From contig NZ_CP107947.1 in the NCBI RefSeq assembly GCF_036059255.1, positions 3,100,001-3,164,000 on the forward strand: a stretch of 64,000 bases of DNA, written 5' to 3'. Position 1 is the first letter of the stretch; each line of letters opens with the position of its first letter. Below the pieces are notes generated by a model. The model worked only from the letters and a program-made list of their open reading frames with translations. It was not told where the DNA came from and made no database searches. Source of the stretch: Micromonospora sp. NBC_00389 (GTDB taxonomy: Bacteria; Actinomycetota; Actinomycetes; Mycobacteriales; Micromonosporaceae). Shown one piece after another: positions 47,713 to 58,200 of this stretch. Position numbers and translations under genes: made by a program.

Positions 47713-49590
47713 ATGGAATTCTCCGACCCGATCGTCGAGATCGGCCTGCCGGTCGCGAGTCTCGCCCTCTGGGCACTGGTCTACGGGATCATCCGGCTGG
47801 CCAGGCGACCCGCCGCCGTCACCCCGGCGCCCGCCACCATGGACCTCCCCGGCCAGGAGCCCCCGGCGATCGTCAGCCTGCTGGCAAACCGGTGGCAGAT
47901 CACCGTGGACGCCGCCGAGTCCACCCTGCTCGACCTCGCCGCGCGCCACTACCTGGAGCTGCGCCAGGCCGGCCCGGATCCCCGTCACACCACCGTGCAC
48001 GTGACGGGCCGCGCCGCCGACGACCTCAACCGGTACGAGCGGCAGGTCTACGACCGGGTGGCCGCGCGGGCAGTGGACGGGGTGGTGCCGCTGACCGCGC
48101 TGAGTTTCTCTGACGGCGGCCAGGCCGCCGCCTGGTCCAAGCGACTGCGCCGGGCGGTCGTGGCCGACGCCAATCGGCTCGGGCTCTCCCGCCCACGGTT
48201 CTCCCGTCCGCTGGTCGTCCTGCTGGGCCTGCTCGGCGGGGTGGCTGCCGCCGGCGCCGCGGCCGGCGCCTGGCACTACGTGGCCCGCACCGACGGGGAC
48301 TCGTTCGGCGCGGTCGCCGTGTTCGTCGTCACCACCGCCGCGCTCGCCAGCCTCGCGGGCCGGGACCTCGGGGAGCGGGACACCCCCGCCGGCCGGGCCG
48401 CCGCCGCACACTGGCTCGGGCTGCGCGCCTGGCTGGCCGGGCACGAGAGCTTCGCCGACCTGCCGCCCGCATCCGTCACGGTCTGGGACCGCTACCTGCC
48501 CTACGGCGCCGCGCTCGGGGTGACCCGCACGGCCTCGCAGGTGATCGACCTGGGCATGGCCGACCGGAGGCGGCTCTGGTCGTCGTACGGGGGCAGGTGG
48601 CGCCGGGTCAGCGTCAGCTATCCCGGCGGGCTGCCCCGGTACGGCCAGGCGCTGGGCTGGGTCGTTTTCCGGGCGCTGATCGCCGGCCTGCTGGGCTGGA
48701 CGTTCGCGCGGGTGGTCGGCGGGGCGTTCCTCGGCTCGACCGGCGGCTCGTCGGCCGGCGGGACGCGGCTCACGGACCTCGGCCCGGTGACGCTCGGCAT
48801 CGTCCTGCTCGGGTTCGCGCTGCTCGGCCTCGCCGGGTACCTCCTCCTTCGGGCGCTCCTGGACCTGGTGGCCCCGGCCACGGTCACCGGCGAGGTGCTC
48901 TGGCACCAGGTCTGGCAGCGACAGAGTTCGGACGAGGGGCCGGGCCGACCGATCAACCACCACCTCGTCATCGACGACGGTCACGCCGAGCGGCTCCGCG
49001 CCTGGATCATTCCGGAGAAGGTGGCGGGGGAGTGCCGGCTCGGCGACGTGGTCACCGCACGGGTCCGGCCGTGGAGCCGCCGGGTGCTCGGGGTGACCGT
49101 CCAGCGCGCCGCACCCGACCCCGATCCGTACGACGACGACGAGCCGCCGTCCGGCAGCGCCCTGCCCGCCACCGCGACCCACGGCGCCGTCCAGCCGGAC
49201 CGCCTGCTCAGCGCGGCGGAGGTGGGCGCCGCGACCGGTCGACGGGTGTCGTTGGCGCGGCCGGCCGGGAGCACCGGCCAGGTACGGGGACTGGCCTCGT
49301 TCGTCGACGGCAGCGGGGCGACCGTCCTCGCGCTCCAGGTCACCCGGGGGACGATGGCCCGGTTCAACCTGACCGTCGGCCGGAGCACGGGTGTCCCGCT
49401 GCCCGGGGTGGGTGACGAGGCGTACGCAGGGCCGGACCGGGTCGTCGGCCGGCGGGGGGATCTCGTGCTGCTGCTGGTCCGCCGGTCGGGCGCTGGCGGG
49501 ATCGAGGTCGCCCAGCTCGCTGGACTGCTCGCCACCGCCCTGTCCCGGCTGCCGAACGAGCCCGCACCGCAGCACAGCGGGGCGGGCTGA
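47713..49590 (+). CDS. DUF2207-type membrane protein, partner of LemA
   Basis: The 625-residue protein begins with a helix ([17 protein letters not shown]) and a winged-helix-like cytosolic part ([37 protein letters not shown]) typical of DUF2207 proteins. Two clusters of helices (about residues 155-210 and 310-385) follow, then a C-terminal soluble domain of about 230 residues. The extracytoplasmic DUF2207 N-terminal domain seems absent, so this is a short-N/long-C variant. The ATG begins eight bases after lemA with CCGCCGCA in between, so translational coupling is likely. Function is unknown. Confidence 0.82.
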   Translation: MEFSDPIVEIGLPVASLALWALVYGIIRLARRPAAVTPAPATMDLPGQEPPAIVSLLANRWQITVDAAESTLLDLAARHYLELRQAGPDPRHTTVHVTGRAADDLNRYERQVYDRVAARAVDGVVPLTALSFSDGGQAAAWSKRLRRAVVADANRLGLSRPRFSRPLVVLLGLLGGVAAAGAAAGAWHYVARTDGDSFGAVAVFVVTTAALASLAGRDLGERDTPAGRAAAAHWLGLRAWLAGHESFADLPPASVTVWDRYLPYGAALGVTRTASQVIDLGMADRRRLWSSYGGRWRRVSVSYPGGLPRYGQALGWVVFRALIAGLLGWTFARVVGGAFLGSTGGSSAGGTRLTDLGPVTLGIVLLGFALLGLAGYLLLRALLDLVAPATVTGEVLWHQVWQRQSSDEGPGRPINHHLVIDDGHAERLRAWIIPEKVAGECRLGDVVTARVRPWSRRVLGVTVQRAAPDPDPYDDDEPPSGSALPATATHGAVQPDRLLSAAEVGAATGRRVSLARPAGSTGQVRGLASFVDGSGATVLALQVTRGTMARFNLTVGRSTGVPLPGVGDEAYAGPDRVVGRRGDLVLLLVRRSGAGGIEVAQLAGLLATALSRLPNEPAPQHSGAG

Positions 49591-49690
49591 GCCTCCGTTC
49601 AGAAGCGGGCCCCGGGCACGAGTGCAGGCGTGCCGGGGCCGCCAGCCCGCCCGCGTGCGTGGGCTCCCCCGATCGGCCCGGTACCCTCGG

Positions 49691-51250
49691 ATGGTGTCTG
49701 CCTCTGCCACCGCCCCTTCCGACAGCTCCAGCTCGGCGTCTCTGACGCCGCGCCGCGACCTGGAGCTGTCGCCCGCCGCCGAGGGCCGTCGCGTGGCCCT
49801 GCTCACCCTGGGCTGTGCCCGTAACGAGGTCGACTCGGAGGAGTTGGCCGCCCGGCTGCACGCCGACGGCTGGCAGGTGACCACCGACGGCGAGGGCGCC
49901 GACGTGGTGGTCGTGAACACCTGCGGCTTCGTGGAGAAGGCCAAGCAGGACTCCATCCAGACCCTGCTGGCGGCCGCCGAGACCGGCGCCAAGGTGGTCG
50001 CCGCCGGCTGTATGGCCGAGCGGTACGGCCGGGAGCTGGCCGACAGCCTGCCCGAGGCGCAGGCGGTGCTGAGCTTCGACGACTACCCGGAGATCGCCGC
50101 CCGGCTGAACGCGGTCGTCGCCGGCGAACAGGTCACCGCGCACACCCCCCGCGACCGCCGGGAGCTGCTGCCGCTCACCCCGGTGAAGCGGCGCGAGGCT
50201 GCGGTGTCGCTGCCCGGGCACGGCACCCCGACCCGCTCGGCCGTCGAGACCGACGAGCACACGCCGGCGCACCTGCGTCAGGTGCTGCGCCGCCGGCTGG
50301 ACACCGGCCCGGTCGCCTCGCTGAAGCTGGCCAGCGGCTGCGACCGTCGCTGCGCGTTCTGCGCCATCCCCGCCTTCCGTGGGGCGTTCGTCTCGCGTAC
50401 CCCGGACGAGCTGCTCGCCGAGGCGGAGTGGCTGGCCAAGACCGGCGTACGGGAGTTGGTGCTGGTCAGCGAGAACTCCACCTCGTACGGCAAGGATCTG
50501 GGTGACCCCCGCGCGCTGGAGAAGCTGCTGCCGCAGCTCGCCGCGGTGACCGGCATCGTCCGGGTCCGGGTGAGCTACCTCCAGCCGGCCGAGACCCGGC
50601 CCGGGCTGGTCGAGGCGATCGCCGGCACGCCCGGGGTGGCCCCGTACTTCGACCTGTCGTTCCAGCACTCCAGCGAGCCTGTGCTGCGCCGGATGCGGCG
50701 TTTCGGCTCCACTGACCGGTTCCTGGAGCTGCTGGCAAGTGCCCGCGCGCTGGCCCCGGACGCGGGCGCGCGGAGCAACTTCATCGTCGGCTTCCCCGGC
50801 GAGACCCGCGCCGACGTCGACGAGCTGGTCCGGTTCCTGACCGAGGCCCGGCTCGACGCGATCGGCATGTTCGACTACAGCGACGAGGACGGCACCGAGG
50901 CCGCGGGGCTGCCCGGCAAGGTCTCGGCCGCGACCATCAAGCGTCGCTACGACCGGCTCAGCGCGCTCGCCGACGAGCTCTGCTCGCAGCGGGCCGAGGA
51001 CCGGCTCGGTTCGACCGTCGAGGTGCTGGTCGACTCGGTCGCCGACGGTGTGGTGGAGGGCCGGGCGGCGCACCAGGCGCCGGAGGTGGACGGCTCCACC
51101 ACCCTGGTCGCCCCGGCCGAGGGTGGGGTCGACCTGGCCGCGCTGCGCCCGGGTGACCTGGTGCGGGCCACGGTGACCGGCACCGAAGGGGTGGACCTGC
51201 TCGCTGTGCCGGATGAGATGATCTCGGCGGCGCCCGGCGCGGCACGGTGA
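49691..51250 (+). CDS. rimO: Ribosomal protein S12 methylthiotransferase RimO
   Basis: RimO adds a methylthio group to Asp of S12. The 519-residue protein has the UPF0004 domain ([22 protein letters not shown] ... [17 protein letters not shown] ... [11 protein letters not shown]) with three cluster Cys. The radical-SAM motif is [11 protein letters not shown] (CxxxCxxC, about residues 217-227), followed by the RimO-type [18 protein letters not shown] and a C-terminal TRAM domain. ATG 49691 is used, but TACCCT at 49682-49687 makes a leaderless start at the next codon (GTG 49694) possible. The stop overlaps pgsA by GTGA. Confidence 0.96.
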   Translation: MVSASATAPSDSSSSASLTPRRDLELSPAAEGRRVALLTLGCARNEVDSEELAARLHADGWQVTTDGEGADVVVVNTCGFVEKAKQDSIQTLLAAAETGAKVVAAGCMAERYGRELADSLPEAQAVLSFDDYPEIAARLNAVVAGEQVTAHTPRDRRELLPLTPVKRREAAVSLPGHGTPTRSAVETDEHTPAHLRQVLRRRLDTGPVASLKLASGCDRRCAFCAIPAFRGAFVSRTPDELLAEAEWLAKTGVRELVLVSENSTSYGKDLGDPRALEKLLPQLAAVTGIVRVRVSYLQPAETRPGLVEAIAGTPGVAPYFDLSFQHSSEPVLRRMRRFGSTDRFLELLASARALAPDAGARSNFIVGFPGETRADVDELVRFLTEARLDAIGMFDYSDEDGTEAAGLPGKVSAATIKRRYDRLSALADELCSQRAEDRLGSTVEVLVDSVADGVVEGRAAHQAPEVDGSTTLVAPAEGGVDLAALRPGDLVRATVTGTEGVDLLAVPDEMISAAPGAAR

Positions 51251-51918
51251 CGCCAGGCCCGAGCGGAGCGGGGGAGCCAGGTGGTGCGGTGCCCGGAACG
51301 CCACGGCGGCCGGAGCGGGGCGAGGCGGTGACGGGGGCGACGGAGTCGACGCCCGCCCGGGTGGTGCCCGGGGTGCCCGTGCTCAACGCGGCCAACGCGC
51401 TGACTGCTTTGCGGCTGGTGCTGGTGCCGGTCTTCGGCGCCTCGGTGATCATGTCCGAGATGAGCCACGCCGGCTGGCGGATGGCGGCCTGCCTGATCTT
51501 CGCGGTGGCCTCCGCGACCGACCTGGTCGACGGCTGGATCGCCCGCCGGTTCGGGCTGGTCACCTCGGTCGGCAAGGTGGCCGACCCGATCGCCGACAAG
51601 GCGCTCACCGGAGCGGCCCTGGTGCTGCTCTCCTGGTACGACCGGCTGCCCTGGTGGGTGACCGCGCTGATCCTCGTCCGCGAGCTGGGCATCACCGGGT
51701 TGCGATTCTGGGTGATCCGGCAAGGGGTGATCGCCGCCAGTCGGGGCGGCAAGATCAAGACTGCCCTCCAGATCCTGGCCATCGCCTGGTACCTCTGGCC
51801 GATGCCGGCCGCTCTCGCCGCCGTCGGCCCCTGGATCATGGGTGCCGCCGTCCTGGTGACGGTCGCCACCGGCTTCGACTACATATCCCAGGCACTCCGC
51901 CTCCGCCGCACCCGCTAA
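51247..51918 (+). CDS. pgsA: CDP-diacylglycerol-glycerol-3-phosphate 3-phosphatidyltransferase
   Basis: The enzyme makes phosphatidylglycerol-phosphate. The 223-residue membrane protein has the CDP-alcohol phosphotransferase motif [27 protein letters not shown] (D-x2-DG-x2-AR-x8-G-x3-D-x3-D, about residues 95-121) and helices on either side. The N-terminal 40 residues are disordered and variable. The GTG overlaps the rimO stop. A related phosphatidylinositol synthase cannot be strictly excluded, but position between rimO and cinA is that of pgsA. Confidence 0.93.
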   Translation: MTPGPSGAGEPGGAVPGTPRRPERGEAVTGATESTPARVVPGVPVLNAANALTALRLVLVPVFGASVIMSEMSHAGWRMAACLIFAVASATDLVDGWIARRFGLVTSVGKVADPIADKALTGAALVLLSWYDRLPWWVTALILVRELGITGLRFWVIRQGVIAASRGGKIKTALQILAIAWYLWPMPAALAAVGPWIMGAAVLVTVATGFDYISQALRLRRTR

Positions 51919-51963
51919 CCCCCACCGGCCCACCCACCCTGGGCCCACCCCACCCGCCACCCC

Positions 51964-52024
51964 GTCGATCATGAAGTTGTTGCCGTCCGGCGCGGCGTGT
52001 CGGGGCAATGACTTCATGGTCAAC
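51964..52024. terminator. Long imperfect hairpin between pgsA and cinA
   Basis: Left arm 51964-51984 contains GATCATGAAGTTGTTGCC and the right arm 52004-52024 the near reverse complement (GGCAATGACTTCATGGTCAAC), with 17 of 21 pairs. It lies in the 155-base gap between pgsA and cinA, which holds no gene. The GATCATGAAGTT core resembles a sequence I recall as frequent between Micromonospora genes. Confidence 0.6.
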
Positions 52025-52073
52025 GTGGAATGTCGCGAAGGTTAGGGGTGGGTGGGTGGGGAAGGACCTTTTT

Positions 52074-52676
52074 ATGGAGCGGGATGCGGATGTTGAGCGG
52101 CCGGTTGGCAGCCCGGCGGCTGGTGTGGTGCACAGGCTGGCGCAGCGGCACGAGACCCTGGCCACGGTCGAGTCGCTGACCGGGGGATTGCTCGCCACAT
52201 CGATCGTCGAGATCGCCGGGGTCAGCAAGATCTACCGGGGTGGGCTGGTGGTCTACGCCACCGACCTCAAGGCCGCGCTGGCCGGCGTACCGGCTGACCT
52301 GCTCGCCGAGCGCGGGCCGGTGGACCCGGACGTCGCCGAGGCGCTCGCCGAGGGCGGCCGGCAGCGCTGCGGCGCGGACTGGGGGCTGGCCACCACCGGG
52401 GTCGCCGGTCCCGAGCCGCAGGACGGCAAGCCGGTCGGCCTGGTCTACGTCGCGGTCGCCGGGCCGAACGGTGGTGAGGTCCGCGAGCTCGACCTGAACG
52501 GTGGGCGGGAGCACATCCGCTCGGCCGCGGTGATCGAGGCGCTGCGCCTGCTCGCCGAGCGGATCCACGCCGCCGACGCTGACGCTGACGACCGGGCCGA
52601 CGCCGCGGCCGACGACGCCGACGCCGCCGGGACCGCCTGGGACGGGGCGGGGACGGCCGGGGCCGGGCGGCGGTGA
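52074..52676 (+). CDS. cinA: CinA C-terminal domain / nicotinamide-nucleotide amidohydrolase
   Basis: The 200-residue protein is the stand-alone CinA C-terminal (PncC) domain: [70 protein letters not shown]. The catalytic Ser in VESLTGG is present. PncC deamidates nicotinamide mononucleotide. The last 40 residues are Ala/Asp-rich ([20 protein letters not shown]) and probably disordered. ATG 52074 follows GGAAGGA. It precedes clgR, as in most actinobacteria. Confidence 0.93.
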   Translation: MERDADVERPVGSPAAGVVHRLAQRHETLATVESLTGGLLATSIVEIAGVSKIYRGGLVVYATDLKAALAGVPADLLAERGPVDPDVAEALAEGGRQRCGADWGLATTGVAGPEPQDGKPVGLVYVAVAGPNGGEVRELDLNGGREHIRSAAVIEALRLLAERIHAADADADDRADAAADDADAAGTAWDGAGTAGAGRR

Positions 52677-52827
52677 GCCGATCCGGCGAACCGACGGGCG
52701 GGGCGGGATGTCGCCCGGGCCCGCACCGGGTACGGTTGCGGGAAGACTTCGGCGCTCGGGGCTGGCGCGGTTCGCCGCGACTGGTTGTCCGGCACCGGGT
52801 GAGAGGTATCCCTCAGGGGGAGGTGCG

Positions 52828-53289
52828 ATGGTCCTGCTACGCCGGGTGATCGGTGACGCACTGCGGGCGCGCCGGCAGGGGCAGCAGCGCACGCTGCGCG
52901 AGGTGTCCACCGCCGCCAACGTCAGCCTCGGCTACCTCTCCGAGATCGAGCGGGGGCACAAGGAGCCGTCCAGCGAGCTGCTCGCCGCGATCTGCGACGC
53001 GCTCGGGGCCCGCCTGTCCGAGCTGCTGCGCGAGGTGAGCGACACCGTGGCGCTGGCCGAGCAGATGCCCGGGGTGCTGGTTCCCATGCCGGACGAGCAG
53101 ACCGAGGCCGCTCCCGTCGGTGCCGCGTCCGCCGTGCGCAGGAACACCCCCAACCGGGGCGTACGTCAGGTCACCTCCGACGGCAAGGTCGCGGTCTCGG
53201 TCCGTCAGGACTCGCCGCTCAAGGCCACGCTGCGCAGCACCCGGGTCCGCCCCACCGAGCGCGACCGGGACGTGGTCTGCGCCGCCTGA
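52828..53289 (+). CDS. clgR: XRE-family regulator ClgR
   Basis: The 153-residue protein begins [58 protein letters not shown]. This is the ClgR HTH, with recognition helix [11 protein letters not shown]. ClgR activates clp protease genes and, in mycobacteria, the psp genes. The C-terminal end DRDVVCAA is Ala-terminated, as in Streptomyces ClgR proteins that Clp degrades, so autocontrolled proteolysis is plausible. ATG 52828 has a strong GGGGGAGG. pspA and pspM follow. Confidence 0.94.
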   Translation: MVLLRRVIGDALRARRQGQQRTLREVSTAANVSLGYLSEIERGHKEPSSELLAAICDALGARLSELLREVSDTVALAEQMPGVLVPMPDEQTEAAPVGAASAVRRNTPNRGVRQVTSDGKVAVSVRQDSPLKATLRSTRVRPTERDRDVVCAA

Positions 53290-53487
53290 GGTCCTTCGTG
53301 TGGACCATGGGCGAGGTGGCACCAGCCGCGTAGGGTTGCCCTCAGGAGCTGGCGGTGCTCTCGACCGTCCGGTACGGATGCCTTGTTGGCGTCCGGCTGG
53401 GACGATGGAGATCGGCCGGGTCACGTTCGGGTCGGTCCATCCGGCCCGAGCGCGACGGAGCGACGCTACTGAGGGGATACCGCGGAG

Positions 53488-54378
53488 ATGGCGAACCCGT
53501 TCGTCAAGGGCTGGAACTACCTGATGGCGCTCTTCGGTGCCAAGATCGACGAGCACGCCGACCCCAAGGTGCAGATCCAGCAAGCCATCGAGGATGCCCA
53601 GCGCCAGCACCAGGCGCTGGTCCAGCAGGCTGCCGCGGTGATCGGCAACCAGCGTCAGCTGGAGATGAAGCTGTCCCGGCAGATGACCGAGGTCGAGCGG
53701 TTGCAGGGCAACGCCCGGCAGGCCCTGGTGCTGGCGGACCAGGCCCGGGCCAAGGGTGACGAGGCCGAGGCCGGGCGATTCGAGCAGTCTGCGCAGACCC
53801 TGGCCACCCAGCTGGTCTCCGCCGAGCAGGCCACCGAGGACCTGAAGACCCTGCACGACCAGGCGCTGGGCGCCGCCGCGCAGGCCCGCCGTGCAGTGGA
53901 GAACAACTCGATGATCCTCCAGCAGAAGCTGGCCGAGCGCACCAAGCTGCTCAGCCAGCTGGAGCAGGCCAAGATGCAGGAGACGGTGGCCCGCTCGCTG
54001 GAGTCGATGTCGTCGTTGACCGCGCCGGGCACCACCCCGTCCCTGGACGAGGTCCGCGACCGCATCGAGCGGCGGTACGCCAACGCGATGGGCCGCGCGG
54101 AGCTGGCCGGCAACTCGGTCGAGGGCCGGATGCTGGAGATCCAGAAGGCGACCATCGACTCGGCAGGCTCGGCCCGGTTGGAGCAGATCCGGTCGAGCAT
54201 GGCCGGAGAGCAGCTCGGCGGTGCGGCGCAGCGACCGGCCGTGCCGCAGGCCGGGACGCCCAGCCCGGCCAGTTCGGCCAGCCCGGCCAGTGACCCGGCG
54301 GCCGCTGCACGGCTGGACGAGCTCCGGGCCAGCATGGCCCGCGAGCGGGGCACCGGCGACCCGACCGCCGCCGGCTGA
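53488..54378 (+). CDS. pspA: Phage shock protein A (PspA/IM30)
   Basis: The 296-residue coiled-coil protein begins [43 protein letters not shown], the PspA start with its amphipathic helix. Long helices follow (residues about 25-215), ending with an Ala/Pro/Ser linker and a short final helix ([17 protein letters not shown]). PspA assembles on stressed membranes. The ATG is preceded by GCGGAG. It follows clgR by 198 bases and precedes pspM by 23, the actinobacterial clgR-pspA-pspM unit. Confidence 0.95.
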   Translation: MANPFVKGWNYLMALFGAKIDEHADPKVQIQQAIEDAQRQHQALVQQAAAVIGNQRQLEMKLSRQMTEVERLQGNARQALVLADQARAKGDEAEAGRFEQSAQTLATQLVSAEQATEDLKTLHDQALGAAAQARRAVENNSMILQQKLAERTKLLSQLEQAKMQETVARSLESMSSLTAPGTTPSLDEVRDRIERRYANAMGRAELAGNSVEGRMLEIQKATIDSAGSARLEQIRSSMAGEQLGGAAQRPAVPQAGTPSPASSASPASDPAAAARLDELRASMARERGTGDPTAAG

Positions 54379-54401
54379 ACGACCGGTCCGAGGAGGTCAG
54401 G

Positions 54402-55214
54402 GTGGCAGACGAGCGGACGCGGTACTTCCGCCGGCTGGATCGGCTGCGCCGGTCCGCCCGGCGGTGGAGTGTGCTGGCCGGTGGACTCGGCGGCGCGGCG
54501 GCGGTCCTGACTCCGTACGCCGGCCTCGGTCTGCCCGACGCGGCCTGGGCCGGCGCCGCCGGCAGTGCGGTGGCGCTGGCCGCCTGGCGCTGGGTCGACC
54601 TGCGCGCACTGGCCGCCCGCCCCGCGCCCCCGGCGCTGGACCCGGCCGAGGCCGCGGCACGGTCGCGGGCACGCCTGGTCGCCGCCGTCGAGCGGCTGCC
54701 GATCGGTCCGGGCGTGCTGGCCGAGGTACGTCGGGTCCGCACCCGGGTCGCACTGCGCGGCACCAGCGCCGGGCAGCAGTGGGCCCGACTGGACCGGGCC
54801 GCGCTCACCCTGGCCGGGATGGCCCCCCGTCTCACCGGGCTGGCCGAACCAGCGGTTCTGGAGGCCACCGCCGCCGACCGGTCGCTGCGCGACCTGGTCG
54901 GCCGGGTGGCCAGCGTCGAACGGGCGCTGCGGCTGGCCCCGACCGACGCCCGACCGCCGCTGGCCGAGGCGCACGGCGCGCTGACCGCCCAACTGGAGAG
55001 CGGGGTCGCGGCCTACGAACGGCTGGTGGTCGCCGCCGCCGGCTATCTGGCCGAGGACGCCCGCCCGGAGACCGCCGACCCGGCCGCCGCCCGACTCACC
55101 GAGGCGACCGACCTGCTGCACGGGGTGGCCTCGGCACTGGCCGAGCTGCGCGCCGTCGGCACGCCGCTGCGCGCCTCCGCGGAGCACAACCCGCCGCTGC
55201 GCGCGCCTCGCTGA
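54402..55214 (+). CDS. pspM: PspM-like membrane protein of the phage shock operon
   Basis: The 270-residue protein begins ADERTRYFRRLDRLRRSARRWSVLAGGLGGAAAVLTPYAGLGLPDAAWAGAAGSAVALAAWRW, giving two short membrane helices (about residues 22-60). A helical cytosolic domain of about 200 residues follows. Position directly after pspA and this architecture match PspM (Rv2743c in M. tuberculosis), which bridges PspA and the membrane. No pspN follows. GTG 54402 follows GAGGAGG. Confidence 0.85.
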   Translation: MADERTRYFRRLDRLRRSARRWSVLAGGLGGAAAVLTPYAGLGLPDAAWAGAAGSAVALAAWRWVDLRALAARPAPPALDPAEAAARSRARLVAAVERLPIGPGVLAEVRRVRTRVALRGTSAGQQWARLDRAALTLAGMAPRLTGLAEPAVLEATAADRSLRDLVGRVASVERALRLAPTDARPPLAEAHGALTAQLESGVAAYERLVVAAAGYLAEDARPETADPAAARLTEATDLLHGVASALAELRAVGTPLRASAEHNPPLRAPR

Positions 55215-55254
55215 GCACAACCCACCGCTGATCGGCGCCGCGCACTCCGGCCGG

Positions 55255-58200
55255 TCACGGCGGGGTGGTGACCGGGATGGGGCCGGTGTACGCCGAGCTG
55301 CCCACGACGTTGAACGACCGGATCCGGTAGTGATAGGTCACGCCCCGCGCCAGCCCGGTGTTGGTGAATCCGCGACCGGTCACCGTGAAGGTGGCCACCT
55401 CCCGGCCGAACGCCGGGTCCAGCGCCCGTTGAACGATGAATCCGGACCCCGGGCCGGCGGGCGTGGTCACCGCCCAGCCCAGGATCACCGTCGCGGTGTC
55501 CGGTGCCGGAGCGCTGGCGGTGGCGCTCACCCCGCTCGGGGCGCCCGGCGCGGGTGGGGTGCTCACCGCGGCCACCGTCGACCAGGCCGAGGCGGCGCCC
55601 AGGTACGTGGTCCGCACCCGGTAGTAGTACGTCGTGTCCGGGGCGACCGTGACGTCCAGGTGGTTGTCGCCGACCCCGATCGCGGTGGTGCCGGGGCCGC
55701 TGGTGAAGGTCGGGTTGGTGGCCCGCTGCACGTCGATGCCGGTGGCGAAGGAACGGTTCGTCCAGCGCAGTGCCACCCGTAGCGGCGCGGCCGGCGGGAT
55801 CGCCCCGATCAGCCCACCCGGAGCGGCCAGGTGTACGGAGGCCGGCACGCTGTTCGACCAGGACGAGTAGCTGACCGCGTTCTCTGCCCGGATCCGGTAG
55901 TGGTAGGTGACTCCGGGGGTGACCGTCGCGTCGGTGTACCGGGTGGCGGCGGCCGCGACGGTGATCGTGGTGACCTCGCCGCCGAAGGTCGCGTCGGTGG
56001 CCCGCTGCAGCAGGTGGCTGGTGGCCGGCGGGCGGCCGCCGTTGCCGGTCCAGGCCAGCGCGATCGCGGGCAGGGCGGTGGCCGAGCCGGGCGCCGGCGT
56101 GGCGGTCAGCCCGGTCGGTGCCTTCGGTGCCACCCGCAGCACCAACGGCCGGTTCATCCCCAGGTCGCGGTGGCCGGCGAGCTGGCTGTGCAAGCGGTAC
56201 TCCCAGCCCAGGTTGACCAGCTGGTTCACCACCACCGCGGGTCGCCCATCGGCTGGGCTGACCGGGGTCGACCCGGTCCGTGCCCCGGCCGGGCGACCTG
56301 GGTCGAGCAGCCGGACGCTGTCGCCCAGCTTGAACGGCAGCGTCGGGGCGACCGGGCGCAGCGCCACCACCACGTCCTCCCGGGGGTTGACCCGGACGAT
56401 CTCCTTCCAGCCCAGCTCCGTACCGTGCGGGGGTCGCAGCGTGCCGTCCCAGCCGACCCGGTTGACCAGCTGCACGTCGCAGCCGCCGAAGCGCAGCGGC
56501 TCGGTCTGCCGGACGTTGCCGCTGATCCGCCAGAGCTGCGTCCCGTCCGTGGGCGCGCCGACCGGCACGGCCGGGTCGGCGGCGAAGAGCACCTCGGTGA
56601 CCGGGTCGGTCGGCCCGAGAGGCAGGGTCGCCGCGGTGAGCGGCCCGGCGTGCGGGTGCCCGACGCCGAGCCGGCCGGCCAGCCGGCCGTGGTCGGGCTC
56701 GAAGACCTGTTGCGCGGCCTTGACCGCGACCGGCAGGGTGACCGGGCCGGAGCTGCCCGCCGGAGTGAAGGTCACCGTGCTGGCATGCACCGGCACGGTC
56801 GTCTCCCGCGCGGTCCGGGTGCCGAACGCCGGGTCGTACGCCGGCTGCGGCACGATCGGCGGGCGCTGGCTGGCCACGTACGCCAGCGGCAGCCGGTCGC
56901 GCAGCCGGGCCAGGTTGTACGGCGGTGCCGGCGCCCCGGTCACCCGGAACTGGAGCAGGGTGCGGGTGTTCGGGCCGTACCCCGGCTCGGTGGCGGGCGG
57001 GCCGCCCTCGGCGGTCCGGTCCGGCGCGTCGGTGTGCTGGTCGTAGCGCGGGTCGAAGCCGGGCAGCGGGGCCGGGGCGTCGTTGTACAGGATCAGCGTG
57101 CTGCCCGGTGGCACGGCGGAGAAGTCGACCAGCACGTCGGCCCGCTCGCCCGGGGCGAGCAGCAGCGCGTGCCCGTCGACGTTCAGCACGGTCGGGTCGA
57201 GGCGGTCGTAGCGGTAGCCGATCGGCTGGTTCGGCAGGACCACCGGGGCGGGCAGCAGCCCGGCCTCGTTGCCGATCTGGATGAACTCCGGTCCGGCGGC
57301 GCGCGGGTCCGGCACCCCGCCGTCCCGCCCGTCGGTCGGCCAGCTCGCCGGCCGGTCCGCCGCCCGGACGGCGGGCACCATCGGCACCTCGCCGGCGTCG
57401 GCGTCGACCAGGTCGCCGTCGTCGGTCCACATGGGGCTGTCCGAGCAGGCACGGTAGAGCTGGAGGTTGAGGCTGCGGTCCAGGCAGGCGTTGAGGATCC
57501 GGAACCGGTACGCGCGCGGCCGCACCTCCAGGTACGGGTAGGCGGCGCCGTTGACCAGCGGGGTGTCGCCGTACGCCTCGGGCACCGCGGACGGGTGCGG
57601 CACCCCGGGGCTGAGCGGCGGCTCGTCGGGTGCGCCGACCGGGTCGTGGTGCGGGTTCGGGACCGGGCCGGGCCCGGTCAGCGGCGGTCCAGCACCGTCC
57701 GCCGTCGGCCAGCCGTCGGTACGGGTGCCGTCCGGGGCCGGGTTGCGGGACCAGGGGCCGTAGTCCCACCGGCCGGTGGGGTTGCGCCCGCCGGACCGGT
57801 ACGGGTTCTGCCGGGGTTGGTAGACGTGCGGATGCCAGAGGCTGCCCCGAGCGCCCCAGCGTTCCCGGTCCCAGGTCGGGTCCTCGGCGGCCAGTTGGGT
57901 GTCGTCCGGCACGAACGTCTTGTCCTCGATCACCAGCGGCAGTTGGTCGGGCGGCAGCACGCCGTCCGCGACGAGCTGCTCCTCGGCCGGGTCGGTCAGC
58001 AGGTAGAGCGCGAGCTGCCCGCCGTAGACCGTGAGGCGGGCCAGGCCGAGGGTGTTGTCGTGGAACCACAGCAGCCGGCCGCTCTGCTCGTTCGGGTAGT
58101 AGAGCGTGGTGGCGCCGGTCCCGGGCGGCGGCATGTCCGGCACGTGGGTCAGGCCCGGCCCGGTCGGGTACGGGGTGATCTCCCCGGCCGGGGTGATCCA

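Noticed and set aside
55190..55235. Repeat of GAGCACAACCC at the end of pspM
   Set aside because: Two short copies only; no structural or regulatory meaning could be supported.
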